DNA of 64,000 nt from Alteromonas halophila (GCF_014651815.1 NZ_BMXP01000003.1:248001-312000); one strand, 5' to 3'; numbered from the stretch's first letter, positions 36,864 through 46,597 are shown. Made by a program: numbers and translations. The notes: generated by a model from the sequence alone, not told the origin.

Positions 36864-38070
36864 CAGTAGATACCTTTTCAGCTTTGAACAGCAATAGAAA
36901 CGCCACCAGTACCGCAAAGGCGAAGGCAGCCGGGAACAGCCAGATAGCCTGCCAGTTGTGACCGGTGTTAAGGACATACTCATCGGTGATCTGGCCGGCC
37001 ACCCAAAAACCTATCAGCATACCCACCCCGTAGGTCGCCAGTGTGATAAGGCCCTGAGCCGAGCTTTTAATCCGTTCATTGGCCTTGGCGTTGGTGTAAA
37101 TTTGCCCGGACACGAAGAAAAAGTCATAACAGATGCCGTGCAGCGCAATACCAATAATCAGCATAAATAATGTGTCGTCTGGCCCGCCGTAGGCGAACAG
37201 AATATAGCGCACTACCCATGCGGCCATGCCAATCAGCAGCGTGAGGCGGATACCGAATCGATTAAGAAATACCGGCAAAAGAAGCATAAACAGTACTTCT
37301 GATACCTGGCCCAGTGTCATCTTACCGGTGGCATTTTCCACGCCAATCTCGGTCAGGAACGGGTTGGCGTTCTGGTAATAAAATGCCAGCGGAATACAAA
37401 TCATCACCGACGACAGGAAGAACACCAGAAAATTACGGTCTTTAAGCAATGCCAGTGCATCCAGCCCCAGCAGATCGCCAACCCGGGTCTTTTCACCGGC
37501 GGCTTTAGGTGGAGTGGCGGGCAATGTGAAACTGAACAGTCCGAGGATCAGTGAGGCTATGGCACACAGCAGAAAGGTATTGCGCAACATGCCATCAGCG
37601 ATAGCCTGTTTGGCATCCCAGGAAAACACATAACTGATCATCAGCCCGGCGACGATCCAGCCGATGGTGCCCCACACCCGGATTTTTCCGAATTCTTTCG
37701 ACGGATCGGCCATCTGCCCGAATGACACCGAATTTACCAGTGCCAGCGTCGGCATATAGGCAATCATGTAGCCCAGCACATAGGGATAAAAGCCAGTGAA
37801 CGTATCTGCCTGATACAGCATGACCATCAGTGCCGCCCCTATCAGATGTAACACGCCCAGTATGCGCTCAGCGTTGAAGTACTTGTCAGCAATCAGACCG
37901 ACGATCAGCGGCGCGATAATTGCGCCCCAGGACTGGGTGGAAAACGCCATACCTATCTGACCGCCACTGGCATTCAGCGTATTAGCCAGAAACGTCCCCA
38001 ATGTGACAAACCAGCCCCCCCAGATGAAAAACTGCAGAAACATCATAATGCTCAGTCGCGTGGTTATCAT
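36856..38070 (-). CDS. MFS permease, nucleoside:H+ symporter (NupG-like) type
   Basis: 404 residues with about twelve membrane helices. The N-terminal MFLQFFIWGGWFVTLGTFL and internal FGKIRVWGTIGWIVAGLMIS match the NupG/XapB subgroup of the major facilitator superfamily. In this operon it more likely carries the oxidised or released sugar into the cytoplasm than a nucleoside, since no nucleoside enzymes are near. It lies 17 bases after a cytoplasmic isomerase gene. Confidence 0.83.
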   Translation of the reverse strand: MITTRLSIMMFLQFFIWGGWFVTLGTFLANTLNASGGQIGMAFSTQSWGAIIAPLIVGLIADKYFNAERILGVLHLIGAALMVMLYQADTFTGFYPYVLGYMIAYMPTLALVNSVSFGQMADPSKEFGKIRVWGTIGWIVAGLMISYVFSWDAKQAIADGMLRNTFLLCAIASLILGLFSFTLPATPPKAAGEKTRVGDLLGLDALALLKDRNFLVFFLSSVMICIPLAFYYQNANPFLTEIGVENATGKMTLGQVSEVLFMLLLPVFLNRFGIRLTLLIGMAAWVVRYILFAYGGPDDTLFMLIIGIALHGICYDFFFVSGQIYTNAKANERIKSSAQGLITLATYGVGMLIGFWVAGQITDEYVLNTGHNWQAIWLFPAAFAFAVLVAFLLLFKAEKVSTDV

Positions 38071-38087
38071 GCTCGCTGATCCTTGTT

Positions 38088-39149
38088 TTAGTTGTCGTTA
38101 TTCAGGCCAAGAATGCGCTGATTGAGCGCTTCACTGACCTCGCCGCCGGCAAAATCATCAAAGGCATAACGCGGCGGCGTAATCAAGTGGCGTTCAATAA
38201 AAGGCGCGCCCTCTGCGGCGCCCTGCGCGCTGTCTTTCAGGCAACATTCCCATTCCAGCACTGCCCAGCCATCAAACCCGTATTGGGTAAGCTTGGAGAA
38301 GATCCCCTTAAAGTCGACCTGACCATCGCCCAGCGAGCGGAAACGTCCGGCACGCTCAGTCCAGTCCTGATAACCGCCATACACGCCAGTTCGGCCGTCG
38401 GGTAGAAACTCAGCATCTTTGACATGAAACATCTTGATGCGTTCGTGGTAACGATCGATGAAGTCCAGATAATCCAGTTGTTGCAGTACGAAATGACTGG
38501 GATCATAGAGAATATTGGCCCGTGGATGATGGTCAACTTCCTTTAAGAAACGCTCAAACGTGGCACCATCATGCAGATCTTCACCGGGGTGAATTTCATA
38601 GCACACATCTACACCAGCCTCATCGAACGCATCCAGAATTGGCCGCCAGCGGCGGGCCAGCTCTTTAAAGCCCTGATCGACCAGCCCCGCCGGACGCTGA
38701 GGCCAGGGATACGCCAGATGCCACATCAGCGCCCCGGAAAACGTGGCATGGGCATTGAGCCCAAGTCGTTGACTGGCTTTCGCCGCACGTTTTAGCTGAT
38801 CAACCGCCCATTCGGTACGTGCCTGAGGCTTACCATGCAGCGCAGCGGGGGCAAAGGCATCAAAGAGTTCATCGTACGCCGGGTGCACGGCAACCAGCTG
38901 GCCCTGCAAGTGCGTGGATAACTCGGTAATTTCCACGCCCGCCTCCCGGCACATACCCGCCATATCGTCACAGTAATCCTGACTGTCGGCGGCAATATCC
39001 AGATCAAACAAATCCGGACCGGTAGGCACCTGAATACCTTTATAACCGAGTGATGCGGACCATTTAGCCATATTTTCAAGCGTATCGAAGGGCGCGTCTT
39101 CACCCGCAAACTGGGCGAGAAATATTGCCGGGCCTTTTATTGCAGACAT
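38088..39149 (-). CDS. Cytoplasmic TIM-barrel sugar isomerase/epimerase
   Basis: 353 residues without signal peptide. The xylose-isomerase-like TIM-barrel shows DVCYEIHPGEDLHDGATFER, ILYDPSHFVLQQLDYLDF, IKMFHVKDAEF and WAVLEWECCLKDSAQGA, whose Glu, Asp, His and Glu would bind the divalent metal. It is longer than the two Tat-exported relatives in this locus (302 and 288), and its C-terminus (ITPPRYAFDDFAGGEVSEAL) is typical of the IolE/isomerase subgroup next to Gfo/Idh/MocA enzymes. It follows that dehydrogenase gene by 10 bases. Confidence 0.87.
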   Translation of the reverse strand: MSAIKGPAIFLAQFAGEDAPFDTLENMAKWSASLGYKGIQVPTGPDLFDLDIAADSQDYCDDMAGMCREAGVEITELSTHLQGQLVAVHPAYDELFDAFAPAALHGKPQARTEWAVDQLKRAAKASQRLGLNAHATFSGALMWHLAYPWPQRPAGLVDQGFKELARRWRPILDAFDEAGVDVCYEIHPGEDLHDGATFERFLKEVDHHPRANILYDPSHFVLQQLDYLDFIDRYHERIKMFHVKDAEFLPDGRTGVYGGYQDWTERAGRFRSLGDGQVDFKGIFSKLTQYGFDGWAVLEWECCLKDSAQGAAEGAPFIERHLITPPRYAFDDFAGGEVSEALNQRILGLNNDN

Positions 39150-39159
39150 GAACTGCCTC

Positions 39160-40329
39160 CTATTTTTTTACTGTGCCGACAGCCTCAACAGACTGCCACT
39201 TTTGGTCACTGTCGGTGCTTTTCAGCATCGCGTCGATAAATGCCATGCCTCGCACACCCTCAGCGATACCGGGAACGCCCGGGGCCGTGCCGGTCAGCTT
39301 GCCACGGATGGCAGCCGCAAAATCGGTATACAGGTTTGCCATGGCTTCAAGGTAGCCTTCAGGATGTCCGCCCGGTACGCGGCACCGGCGTACGGCTTCA
39401 TCACACAGGCCGGCTTGGCCCAGCCCGGCACGTAACACCTGATAAGGCTCACCTGCAGGCCGGTATATCAGCGAGTTGGGTTCCATCTGCCGCCATTCCA
39501 GACCGCCTTTTTCACCGTAGACCCGAATGGACAGCGGGTTCTCTTCACCCGCACATACCTGACTGGCAATCAGCACGCCGGTGGTACCGCGCTGGGTCTT
39601 TAACAGTGCCGCGCCGTCGTCATCCAGCCGTCGTCCCTCAACATGGGTATGCAATACGCCACAAAGCTCAGTGACCACATCATCCAGTACGAACTCAGCC
39701 AGGCCAAACGCATGGGTACCGATATCGCCCATACAGCCACTGTCGCCGGACTGTGAAGGATCGGTTCGCCACGAAGCCTGTTTGTTGTCAGTTTCTTCCT
39801 TGGCAGACAGCCAGCCCTGCGGATATTCCACAAACACTTTACGAATGCGGCCAAGCTGTCCGTCTGCCACCATTTGTCTGGCCTGCCAGATCATAGGGTA
39901 GCCCAGATAGGTGTGCGCCAGTCCATACAAAGACGGCTGGCCCTGAATAGCGCTTGCCAGTGATTTCGCTTCGTCCAGCGAAAGTGCCGCTGGCTTTTCA
40001 CAGAACACATGGAAGCCTGCTTTCATCGCTGCCACAGATATGGGCACGTGCAGATGGTTAGGGGTCACTATCACCACCACCTGCATGCGTTCATCTTCGG
40101 GTAGCGCCGCTTCGCGCTCCAGCATCGTTTGCCAGTCGTTGTAGAGTCGATCATCATGGATATCGAGCGAATCTGCCGTGCGTTGATTATTGTCTTCATT
40201 ACGACTAAACGCGCCACACACCAACTGATAGTGACCATCAAGCCCTGCTGCATGACGGTGTGCCGCGCCAATAAACGCGCCTTCTCCACCACCGATCATA
40301 CCTGTTCGAATTCGCGTTGTTTTTGCCAT
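39160..40329 (-). CDS. Gfo/Idh/MocA-family oxidoreductase
   Basis: 389 residues from the ATG at 40329, preceded by GGGGAAG; a longer frame to 40449 runs through the regulatory region. The Rossmann domain begins TRIRTGMIGGGEGAFIGAAH, with VVIVTPNHLHVPISVAAMKA and HVFCEKPAALSLDEAKSLA holding the NAD-binding and catalytic Lys (EKP) motifs. The C-terminal domain has DSGCMGDIGTHAFGLAEFV with the catalytic His. First gene of the leftward operon; likely reduces or oxidises the 3-keto sugar or its isomer in the cytoplasm. Confidence 0.9.
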   Translation of the reverse strand: MAKTTRIRTGMIGGGEGAFIGAAHRHAAGLDGHYQLVCGAFSRNEDNNQRTADSLDIHDDRLYNDWQTMLEREAALPEDERMQVVVIVTPNHLHVPISVAAMKAGFHVFCEKPAALSLDEAKSLASAIQGQPSLYGLAHTYLGYPMIWQARQMVADGQLGRIRKVFVEYPQGWLSAKEETDNKQASWRTDPSQSGDSGCMGDIGTHAFGLAEFVLDDVVTELCGVLHTHVEGRRLDDDGAALLKTQRGTTGVLIASQVCAGEENPLSIRVYGEKGGLEWRQMEPNSLIYRPAGEPYQVLRAGLGQAGLCDEAVRRCRVPGGHPEGYLEAMANLYTDFAAAIRGKLTGTAPGVPGIAEGVRGMAFIDAMLKSTDSDQKWQSVEAVGTVKK

Positions 40330-40391
40330 CGTCGTCTTCCCCGGGCCTGCGTCTCGCCCTGTTGTATAAAAAATGTTACCAGTAGGCATAA

Positions 40392-40405
40392 TGTAACGGA
40401 TTACA
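40392..40405. promoter_or_regulatory. LacI-type operator upstream of Gfo/Idh operon
   Basis: TGTAACGGATTACA, flanked by A and T, is an almost perfect palindrome with the CG-containing centre of LacI/GntR-type sites. It lies 62 bases before the dehydrogenase start, on the operon side of the intergenic region. A looser match to the same word (ATGTTACCAG) occurs at about 40372-40381. Confidence 0.6.
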
Positions 40406-40552
40406 TTTTTAGTCGTCAACGAAATTCGTCTATAATTTCGCTCAGGCAACCAATTTGGTTAACTTTATGTTACCAGAATCGAGTTTAACGACTTAAATAT
40501 CGACACTTTTACTGGTATTTTTTACATTTCGCGATATGCTTGAGCGAATAAA

Positions 40553-40566
40553 TGTTAACGGTTACA
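40553..40566. promoter_or_regulatory. LacI-type operator upstream of lacI-family gene
   Basis: TGTTAACGGTTACA lies 28 bases before the regulator start and shares the TGTWA...TTACA pattern with the site at 40392. It probably allows the regulator to repress its own transcription together with the divergent operon. Confidence 0.6.
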
Positions 40567-40594
40567 TCAAAATATAAGGGAGTTGTTTCGCAAC

Positions 40595-41599
40595 ATGGCA
40601 AACATTCGTGACGTTGCGCAGCGGGCCAGTGTATCCGTCGCCACCGTGTCCAGAACGTTACAGCACCCTGACCGGGTAGCCGCCAAGTCACGGGAAAAAG
40701 TGATGAACGCTATCGCCGAGCTTGGCTATAAGCCTAACCTTATGGCGGTGAAATTCCGGTCAGGAAAAACACAGAATCTGGTGGTGCTGGTACCGGCAGT
40801 CTCAAACGTTTTTTTTGCACGGGTAATTAGTGGCATGCAGGAAGCGGCTGCTGAGCACGGTTATGCAATCTTACTGGCCAACACGACCGGCAACGAAGAT
40901 ATTGAGCAGCAATACGCAAAAATGGTTTCAACGTCACAGGCCGACGGCCTTATCCAGTTGCGGGCCAACAACCCGCTGGATAAAAGTCTTAGCAATGAGT
41001 TTGGCCTGTTGCCGATGGTGAATGCCTGCGAAGTCATGCAGGATACCGCGTTTCCGGTGGTCACCCTGGATAACCGCGCCGCCGCCAACGCTATGACCAC
41101 TCACTTGCTTGAGCTGGGGCACCGACATATCGCCATGATCAAAGGGCCACAATCCAGTCCCTTAACACTGGAGCGGCTGGCCGGATATCGTGATGCACTG
41201 CATCAGGCCGGTCTGAGCGTGGATGAATCGTTGCTGTTTCCCGGTGACTTTACGCTGTCGTCTGGTTTTGATGCCGCACAGCATATTTTGTCCTGTTCAC
41301 CCCGCCCTACCGCTGTGTTCTGTGAAAACGACGAAACAGCAATGGGTGCCATGCATGCATTTAAGGTGAATGGACTGCGTGTGCCTGACGATATATCGGT
41401 CGCCGGCTTCGACGATATTGCCTTTGCGCAATACTGCGACCCTCCGCTCACTACCATATCTCAGCCCGCGGAAGAATTTGGCCGTACGGCGGTCACTCTG
41501 CTGCTGGATGTACTCGCAGGCCGTATTCGCAAAGCACCGCGCGTGATCATGCCGTTTGAACTGATTGCCCGGGCCAGTACCGGGCCCGCACCGCAATGA
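40595..41599 (+). CDS. LacI-family transcriptional regulator
   Basis: 334 residues from the ATG at 40595. The N-terminal helix-turn-helix NIRDVAQRASVSVATVSRTL and hinge helix (SREKVMNAIAELGYKPNLMA) bind the palindromes seen on both sides. The effector domain is a periplasmic-binding-protein fold, with VFCENDETAMGAMHAFKVNG and DISVAGFDDIAFAQYCDPPL. An in-frame TTG at 40583 directly follows AAGGGAG with no gap and is unlikely to be used. It is divergent from the seven-gene operon and directly followed by a Tat-exported isomerase gene (23-base gap). Confidence 0.92.
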   Translation: MANIRDVAQRASVSVATVSRTLQHPDRVAAKSREKVMNAIAELGYKPNLMAVKFRSGKTQNLVVLVPAVSNVFFARVISGMQEAAAEHGYAILLANTTGNEDIEQQYAKMVSTSQADGLIQLRANNPLDKSLSNEFGLLPMVNACEVMQDTAFPVVTLDNRAAANAMTTHLLELGHRHIAMIKGPQSSPLTLERLAGYRDALHQAGLSVDESLLFPGDFTLSSGFDAAQHILSCSPRPTAVFCENDETAMGAMHAFKVNGLRVPDDISVAGFDDIAFAQYCDPPLTTISQPAEEFGRTAVTLLLDVLAGRIRKAPRVIMPFELIARASTGPAPQ

Positions 41600-41622
41600 C
41601 TTAGCAACCAACAGGATCCATT

Positions 41623-42489
41623 ATGACTACTACCAAGCCCGTTTCTTCGTCTGTTATGACATCCAGCCGCCGTCATTTTCTAAAGCTGTCCGGTGCGCTT
41701 GCCGCCGCCAGTGCGCTGCCTTTCTCAGTGCAGGCGCATGACCATTCACCGTCGATTGGGCTGCAGTTGTATACGCTGCGCGATATGATGGCCATCAGTG
41801 TGCCGGCCACCCTTGAACTGGTCGCCGCTGCGGGTTACAACGAAGTGGAATTTGCCGGTTACTACAACCACACACCCAAACAGATCCGGCGTCTGTTGAG
41901 CGATAACGGACTTAGCGCTCCCGCTACCCATATTATGCTGGATGACTTTAATGATGGACCGCAAAAGGTCATTGACCACGCCCTGGAAGTTGGCCATCAG
42001 TATGTGGTTGTGCCTTACCTGACAGAAGCGCAGCGAGGCACCACACTTAAAGCCTACCTTGAACTTGCTGAGCAACTCGATCGCTGGGGAAGTACCCTCA
42101 GGCAGGCGGGCTTAACCCTCGGTTATCATAACCACGACTTTGAATTTGAGCGTCGTGACGGCCAGTTGCCCTACGATGTCCTGCTCAACAATACTGACAG
42201 CAATAACCTGACCATGGAAATGGATTTATACTGGATGGAGAAAGCCGGACAGGATCCGCTGGCGTACTTCAAACAGCATCCCGGGCGGTTTGCGCTGTGG
42301 CACGTGAAAGATATGGATGAAGCCGGAGAATTTGCTGATGTCGGCACCGGCACCATCGACTTTGCGCGCATTTTTGCCCATGCCGGACAGGCCGGGGTTA
42401 AGCACCGTTTTGTTGAACGCGACCATACCGATGATCGCCTGCGCACAATCACGCAGGGCGCGAAAGCGCTACGGGCGCTTAGTCAGTAA
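41623..42489 (+). CDS. Tat-exported TIM-barrel isomerase, second copy
   Basis: 288 residues. The N-terminus has a twin-arginine signal (SRRHFLKLSGALAAASALPF) with an AxA-type end (VQA). The TIM barrel shows IGLQLYTLRDMMAISVPATL, LGYHNHDFEFERRDG, LTMEMDLYWMEKAGQDPLAY, LWHVKDMDEAGEFADVGTG and KHRFVERDHTDD, the Glu/Asp/His/Glu metal set. Together with the copy at 35955 the locus has two exported enzymes of this fold, plus one cytoplasmic. It is cotranscribed with the LacI regulator. Confidence 0.87.
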   Translation: MTTTKPVSSSVMTSSRRHFLKLSGALAAASALPFSVQAHDHSPSIGLQLYTLRDMMAISVPATLELVAAAGYNEVEFAGYYNHTPKQIRRLLSDNGLSAPATHIMLDDFNDGPQKVIDHALEVGHQYVVVPYLTEAQRGTTLKAYLELAEQLDRWGSTLRQAGLTLGYHNHDFEFERRDGQLPYDVLLNNTDSNNLTMEMDLYWMEKAGQDPLAYFKQHPGRFALWHVKDMDEAGEFADVGTGTIDFARIFAHAGQAGVKHRFVERDHTDDRLRTITQGAKALRALSQ

Positions 42490-42561
42490 TCCGGCGCTTT
42501 TGCCTTTGCCGGTTTCCCGGTATGATGCCCGCCATGGTGTCAGAATCAGGTTGTTTTCATC

Positions 42562-42885
42562 ATGGCAGGACTTGCCGCAGAAATTTCCCGCATGCTCGCC
42601 CCCTACTATTCGGAGATGAGCCTTATGCTGATGGCGACCATTCTGGTCGTCTATGGCGATATCATCAATAAGTACATCAAAGGCGTGCTGTCGCCCTGTC
42701 ATTTTATTGTTCGCGCCGCGCTGTTTGTTGTCGTGTGCGCCTTTGGCTATGGCTTTTTAACCCTGTATGGCGCACCGTTTCTACACCATGTTATTGCCTA
42801 TCTGCCCTGGCAGTATCAGGGCATCGGATTTATTGGTGCCTTTTTGCTGGTGGGCATTCTTGCCGAACAGCGACGCTATATCTGA
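42562..42885 (+). CDS. DUF3392 membrane protein
   Basis: A 107-residue protein with about three hydrophobic helices (LMLMATILVVYGDIINKYIK, FIVRAALFVVVCAFGYGFLT, GFIGAFLLVGILAEQRR). This matches the DUF3392 family of small inner-membrane proteins, known from vibrios and related bacteria and without assigned function. It lies 72 bases after the isomerase gene and ends at a terminator; it may be separate from the sugar locus. Confidence 0.78.
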   Translation: MAGLAAEISRMLAPYYSEMSLMLMATILVVYGDIINKYIKGVLSPCHFIVRAALFVVVCAFGYGFLTLYGAPFLHHVIAYLPWQYQGIGFIGAFLLVGILAEQRRYI

Positions 42886-42891
42886 CACAAA

Positions 42892-42922
42892 AAAGGCACG
42901 GTGAAAAGTAACCCGTGCCTTT
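42892..42922. terminator. Terminator between DUF3392 gene and acnA
   Basis: AAAGGCACGG (42892-42901) pairs with CCGTGCCTTT (42913-42922) across an 11-base loop. The minus-strand side continues into TTTTTTGTG, so it acts best as the acnA terminator; for the plus strand only three T's follow the stem. Confidence 0.75.
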
Positions 42923-42941
42923 CTGGTTCCATCAAGCCTGT

Positions 42942-45659
42942 TTACGAGGCTTTTTTCAGGTACTCGCGGATCACGTAATGCAGAATACCGCCGTGTTCAA
43001 AGTACGTGAACTCGTTGGCCGTATCGATACGAATATCCACGGTCACTGACTTTGTCGACCCGTCGTCACTGGTAATGGTGACATCCACTTCTTTCTGACC
43101 TTTCTCAATCTTCGCAATCGAGAAGCTTTCATCGCCACGGATATCCAGTGACTCCGCACTGTCGCCCGCTTTGAATTGCAGTGGCAGCACACCCATACCA
43201 ATCAGGTTGGAACGGTGAATACGCTCGTAGCTTTCTGCCATGACAGCGCGAACGCCCATTAATGCCGGTCCTTTGGCCGCCCAGTCACGGCTGGAGCCGG
43301 TTCCATATTCCTTGCCGCCGACAACGACTGCTGGCACGCCTTCTTCCTTGTAACGCATGGCCGCATGATAAATCGACATGGAATCACCACTGGGGTAATG
43401 CGTGGTTGCACTGCCCTTGGTGCCCGGTGCTAACTGATTCTGCAGCCGAACGTTAGCAAAGGTACCGCGCATCATGACTTCATGGTTACCCCGGCGCGAG
43501 CCATACGAGTTAAAGTCGTTGGGATCAACGCCCTGTTCCTGCAGGTATTCGCCTGCCGGACTTTCCGGTGCAATCGCGCCAGCAGGTGAGATATGGTCAG
43601 TGGTGATTGAATCGCCCACTTTCACCAAACACCGCGCATTATCAATCGAGGCGACCGGGTCGGGCGATTTGCCCATATCCTGGAAGAACGGCGGATGCTT
43701 AATGTAGGTTGAATCTGGCCAGTCGTACACCGACGTCGCACTGACATCCAGATGATTCCAGATATCGTTGCCTTTAAATACGTCTGCGTATTTTTCTTTA
43801 AACAGATCACCTGAGACGAATTCTTTAACCAGTGACTGAATTTCTTCATTGGTCGGCCAGATATCTTTTAAGTAGACCGGCTTACCATCTTTACTCTTAC
43901 CGATCGGATCTTTGGTGATATCGATGTTCATGTTGCCGGCCAGCGCATACGCGACCACCAGCGGCGGAGACGCCAGGTAGTTGGCTGCAACATCAGGGTG
44001 AATACGCCCTTCGAAGTTACGGTTACCCGAGAGCACTGACGACACGGTAAGCTTGGCTTTGCGAATTGCATCGCTGATTTCATCCGGCAGCGGGCCAGAG
44101 TTACCAATACAGGTAGTACAGCCATACCCCACCAGATTAAAGCCCAGTTCCTCAAGCGGATCCATCAGCCCGGCATCTTCCAGATACTGGGTCACTACCT
44201 GTGAACCGGGTGCCAGTGATGTTTTCACCCAGGGTTTGCTGGCAAGCCCAAGTTCCACCGCCTTTTTGGCGACCAGTCCGGCCCCCACCAGCACTGACGG
44301 GTTCGAGGTATTGGTACAACTGGTAATCGCGGCAATGACAATCGCGCCATCTTCCAGGTTGAATCTCTCACCACGGAAATTTACAAACGATTCGTGATCT
44401 TCATCAACGTCGGCTGTCGCGCCGCCTTCCGCTACAAAGTCTGACGTTTCATCCAGCACTTCCACATCAATTTGCGAACGGTGCCACTCTTTGAACGCCT
44501 CAGCAGCTTTATCCAGAGCAATGCGATCCTGCGGACGTTTAGGCCCGGCCAGTGACGGCACCACTTCGCCTAAATCCAGCTCCAGCGTTTCGTGGTATTC
44601 GGCGTCTTTGCTGTTGTCATCGTGCCACAGGCCGGCGTCTTTGGCATAGGCCTCGACCAGCGCAATTTGTTCATCGCTACGGCCGGTGAGTTTAAGGTAA
44701 TCCAGTGCAACATCGTCAACCGGGAAAATACCACAGGTCGCACCGTATTCCGGTGCCATATTGGCGATGGTCGCACGGTCAGCCGTGGTCAGGTGCTTGA
44801 GCCCTGGCCCATAAAATTCGACGAATTTACCCACTACACCATGATTACGCAGTTGCTCGGTGATCGTCAGGACCATATCGGTGGCAGTAACGCCCGGGCT
44901 CAGTTTGCCGGATAAACGGAAACCGACCACTTTCGGCAGCAGCATGGTAACTGGCTGTCCCAGCATTGCGGCTTCGGCCTCGATGCCACCCACACCCCAG
45001 CCAAGGATACCCAGGCCATTGATCATGGTGGTATGAGAGTCTGTGCCTACCAGGGTGTCCGGGTACACATACGTGCCGTCATCATCTTCACGGGTGAAGG
45101 CACAGCGCGCCAGGTATTCCAGATTAACCTGATGCACAATACCGCGACCTGGCGGGACAACCTTGAAATTATCAAAGCTGGACTGACCCCACTTCAGAAA
45201 CTGATAACGCTCTTTATTGCGTTCAATTTCCACATCGGTATTTTTCTCAAGCGAGTCTTCCTCGCCAAAGTAGTCGACCATGACTGAGTGGTCGATGACC
45301 AGCTCAACCGGATTCAGCGGATTGATCGACTGGGCATCGCCCCCCAGAGAATTCACGGCATCGCGCATTGCCGCAAGATCGACAATAGCGGGCACACCGG
45401 TAAAGTCCTGCAGGATAACCCGCGCAGGAACGAATGAAATTTCGTGCTGACCGCTGTCGCTGGTATCCCAACGCGCGATATGTTCGATATCCTCGCTGCT
45501 GACAAACTCTTCGTGCTCATGACGAATAAGGTTTTCCAACAGGATTTTGATACAGAAAGGTAGTCGGTCAAGCGCAAACTGATTGCTCACACTATCAAAA
45601 CTGATGGCTTTATACGCCTTATCTCCTACCTTGAGTTCCGAAAATGATTGATATTTCAC
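42942..45659 (-). CDS. acnA: Aconitate hydratase A
   Basis: Interconverts citrate and isocitrate in the tricarboxylic acid cycle. The 905-residue size fits AcnA (about 890-900) rather than AcnB. Cluster-binding motifs are AAITSCTNTSNPSVLVGAGL and VGYGCTTCIGNSGPL with the three Cys; active-site elements include VGTDSHTTMINGLGILGWGV and SYGSRRGNHEVMMRGTFANV. The C-terminal swivel domain has YGTGSSRDWAAKGPALMGVR. It is monocistronic; the 277-base region upstream to 45936 would hold its promoter and shows no other gene. Confidence 0.97.
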   Translation of the reverse strand: MKYQSFSELKVGDKAYKAISFDSVSNQFALDRLPFCIKILLENLIRHEHEEFVSSEDIEHIARWDTSDSGQHEISFVPARVILQDFTGVPAIVDLAAMRDAVNSLGGDAQSINPLNPVELVIDHSVMVDYFGEEDSLEKNTDVEIERNKERYQFLKWGQSSFDNFKVVPPGRGIVHQVNLEYLARCAFTREDDDGTYVYPDTLVGTDSHTTMINGLGILGWGVGGIEAEAAMLGQPVTMLLPKVVGFRLSGKLSPGVTATDMVLTITEQLRNHGVVGKFVEFYGPGLKHLTTADRATIANMAPEYGATCGIFPVDDVALDYLKLTGRSDEQIALVEAYAKDAGLWHDDNSKDAEYHETLELDLGEVVPSLAGPKRPQDRIALDKAAEAFKEWHRSQIDVEVLDETSDFVAEGGATADVDEDHESFVNFRGERFNLEDGAIVIAAITSCTNTSNPSVLVGAGLVAKKAVELGLASKPWVKTSLAPGSQVVTQYLEDAGLMDPLEELGFNLVGYGCTTCIGNSGPLPDEISDAIRKAKLTVSSVLSGNRNFEGRIHPDVAANYLASPPLVVAYALAGNMNIDITKDPIGKSKDGKPVYLKDIWPTNEEIQSLVKEFVSGDLFKEKYADVFKGNDIWNHLDVSATSVYDWPDSTYIKHPPFFQDMGKSPDPVASIDNARCLVKVGDSITTDHISPAGAIAPESPAGEYLQEQGVDPNDFNSYGSRRGNHEVMMRGTFANVRLQNQLAPGTKGSATTHYPSGDSMSIYHAAMRYKEEGVPAVVVGGKEYGTGSSRDWAAKGPALMGVRAVMAESYERIHRSNLIGMGVLPLQFKAGDSAESLDIRGDESFSIAKIEKGQKEVDVTITSDDGSTKSVTVDIRIDTANEFTYFEHGGILHYVIREYLKKAS

Positions 45660-45936
45660 GCGTCACCTATTTTTTGCTGTTAATGGTTTGCCCCTGAGCG
45701 CGGGCCGTTATGCATGATGCTTTAACACGTTATACGGCACACCTGTCCAAAATAGTTCACCTTGTCCTGCCTCCAGATTTTTAACAAAATGATTACAAAG
45801 TAGGCAGATACCCTCTACTATTAACACGTTGAGGCGCAGACGATAACCCCCCTGCTGATATCCGCACGACGCCTAACACAAGGATAGTTTTGATTAGCGC
45901 TATTACCAGTCAGCTTAATGATAAGAAGGAAGGCGT

Positions 45937-46410
45937 ATGGCCTGGAAATCTCCTCACCCACTTATTGATACGCTTAACCTGACGCCGCACCCCGAGGGCG
46001 GCTTTTACCGGGAAATCTATCAGTCACCACAACAGGTGACCTCACCGGCTCACGGGCAGGTAAGACAGGCTGTCACACATATCTATTATTTGCTGCTCGC
46101 AGGACAAATTAGTCGTTTTCACCGCTGCATCCATGATGAAATATGGAACCACTACGCCGGGGCGCCATTGCGTTTGTATGATCTGCATCAGCAACAGCTC
46201 ACTGAAACCCACATTGGCAGCACAACCGGTGCCTTTGCCCATGTGGTCCCCGGTGGTCACTTTCAGGCAGCCGAGAGCACCGGGGACTATTCACTGGTCG
46301 GATGCACGGTCGCTCCTGGGTTTGACTTCGCCGATTTCAGTTTTATCGATGAACCGTGCCTGGCCGAGTGGATCAAGGTGGCTCACCCGGATATGGCCCG
46401 GTTTCTGTAG
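45937..46410 (+). CDS. DUF985 cupin protein
   Basis: 157 residues of the DUF985 cupin family. The pattern DTLNLTPHPEGGFYREIYQS, HIYYLLLAGQISRFHRCIHD with the cupin His, and VPGGHFQAAESTGDYSLVGC is diagnostic. Some members are linked to sugar-lactone metabolism, but there is no agreed function. AAGGAAGG precedes the start. It is divergent from acnA and 187 bases upstream of gpmA, so probably its own unit. Confidence 0.85.
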   Translation: MAWKSPHPLIDTLNLTPHPEGGFYREIYQSPQQVTSPAHGQVRQAVTHIYYLLLAGQISRFHRCIHDEIWNHYAGAPLRLYDLHQQQLTETHIGSTTGAFAHVVPGGHFQAAESTGDYSLVGCTVAPGFDFADFSFIDEPCLAEWIKVAHPDMARFL

Positions 46411-46597
46411 GTACTATTCTGCGGTAATGATCACAGCTGCCGCGCTGGATTTTTAGTGTGGAATCAAGGATGATAGTTGTACAGGGAAGATGTGCATGTG
46501 TCGGCCGAGCGGGCGTATGCGCATCTTCCTTCATTCTTTCGCGCGCTTGTATCGTATTCGCGCATTCTCAATCACCAACGCCTACAGGTAATTTACT

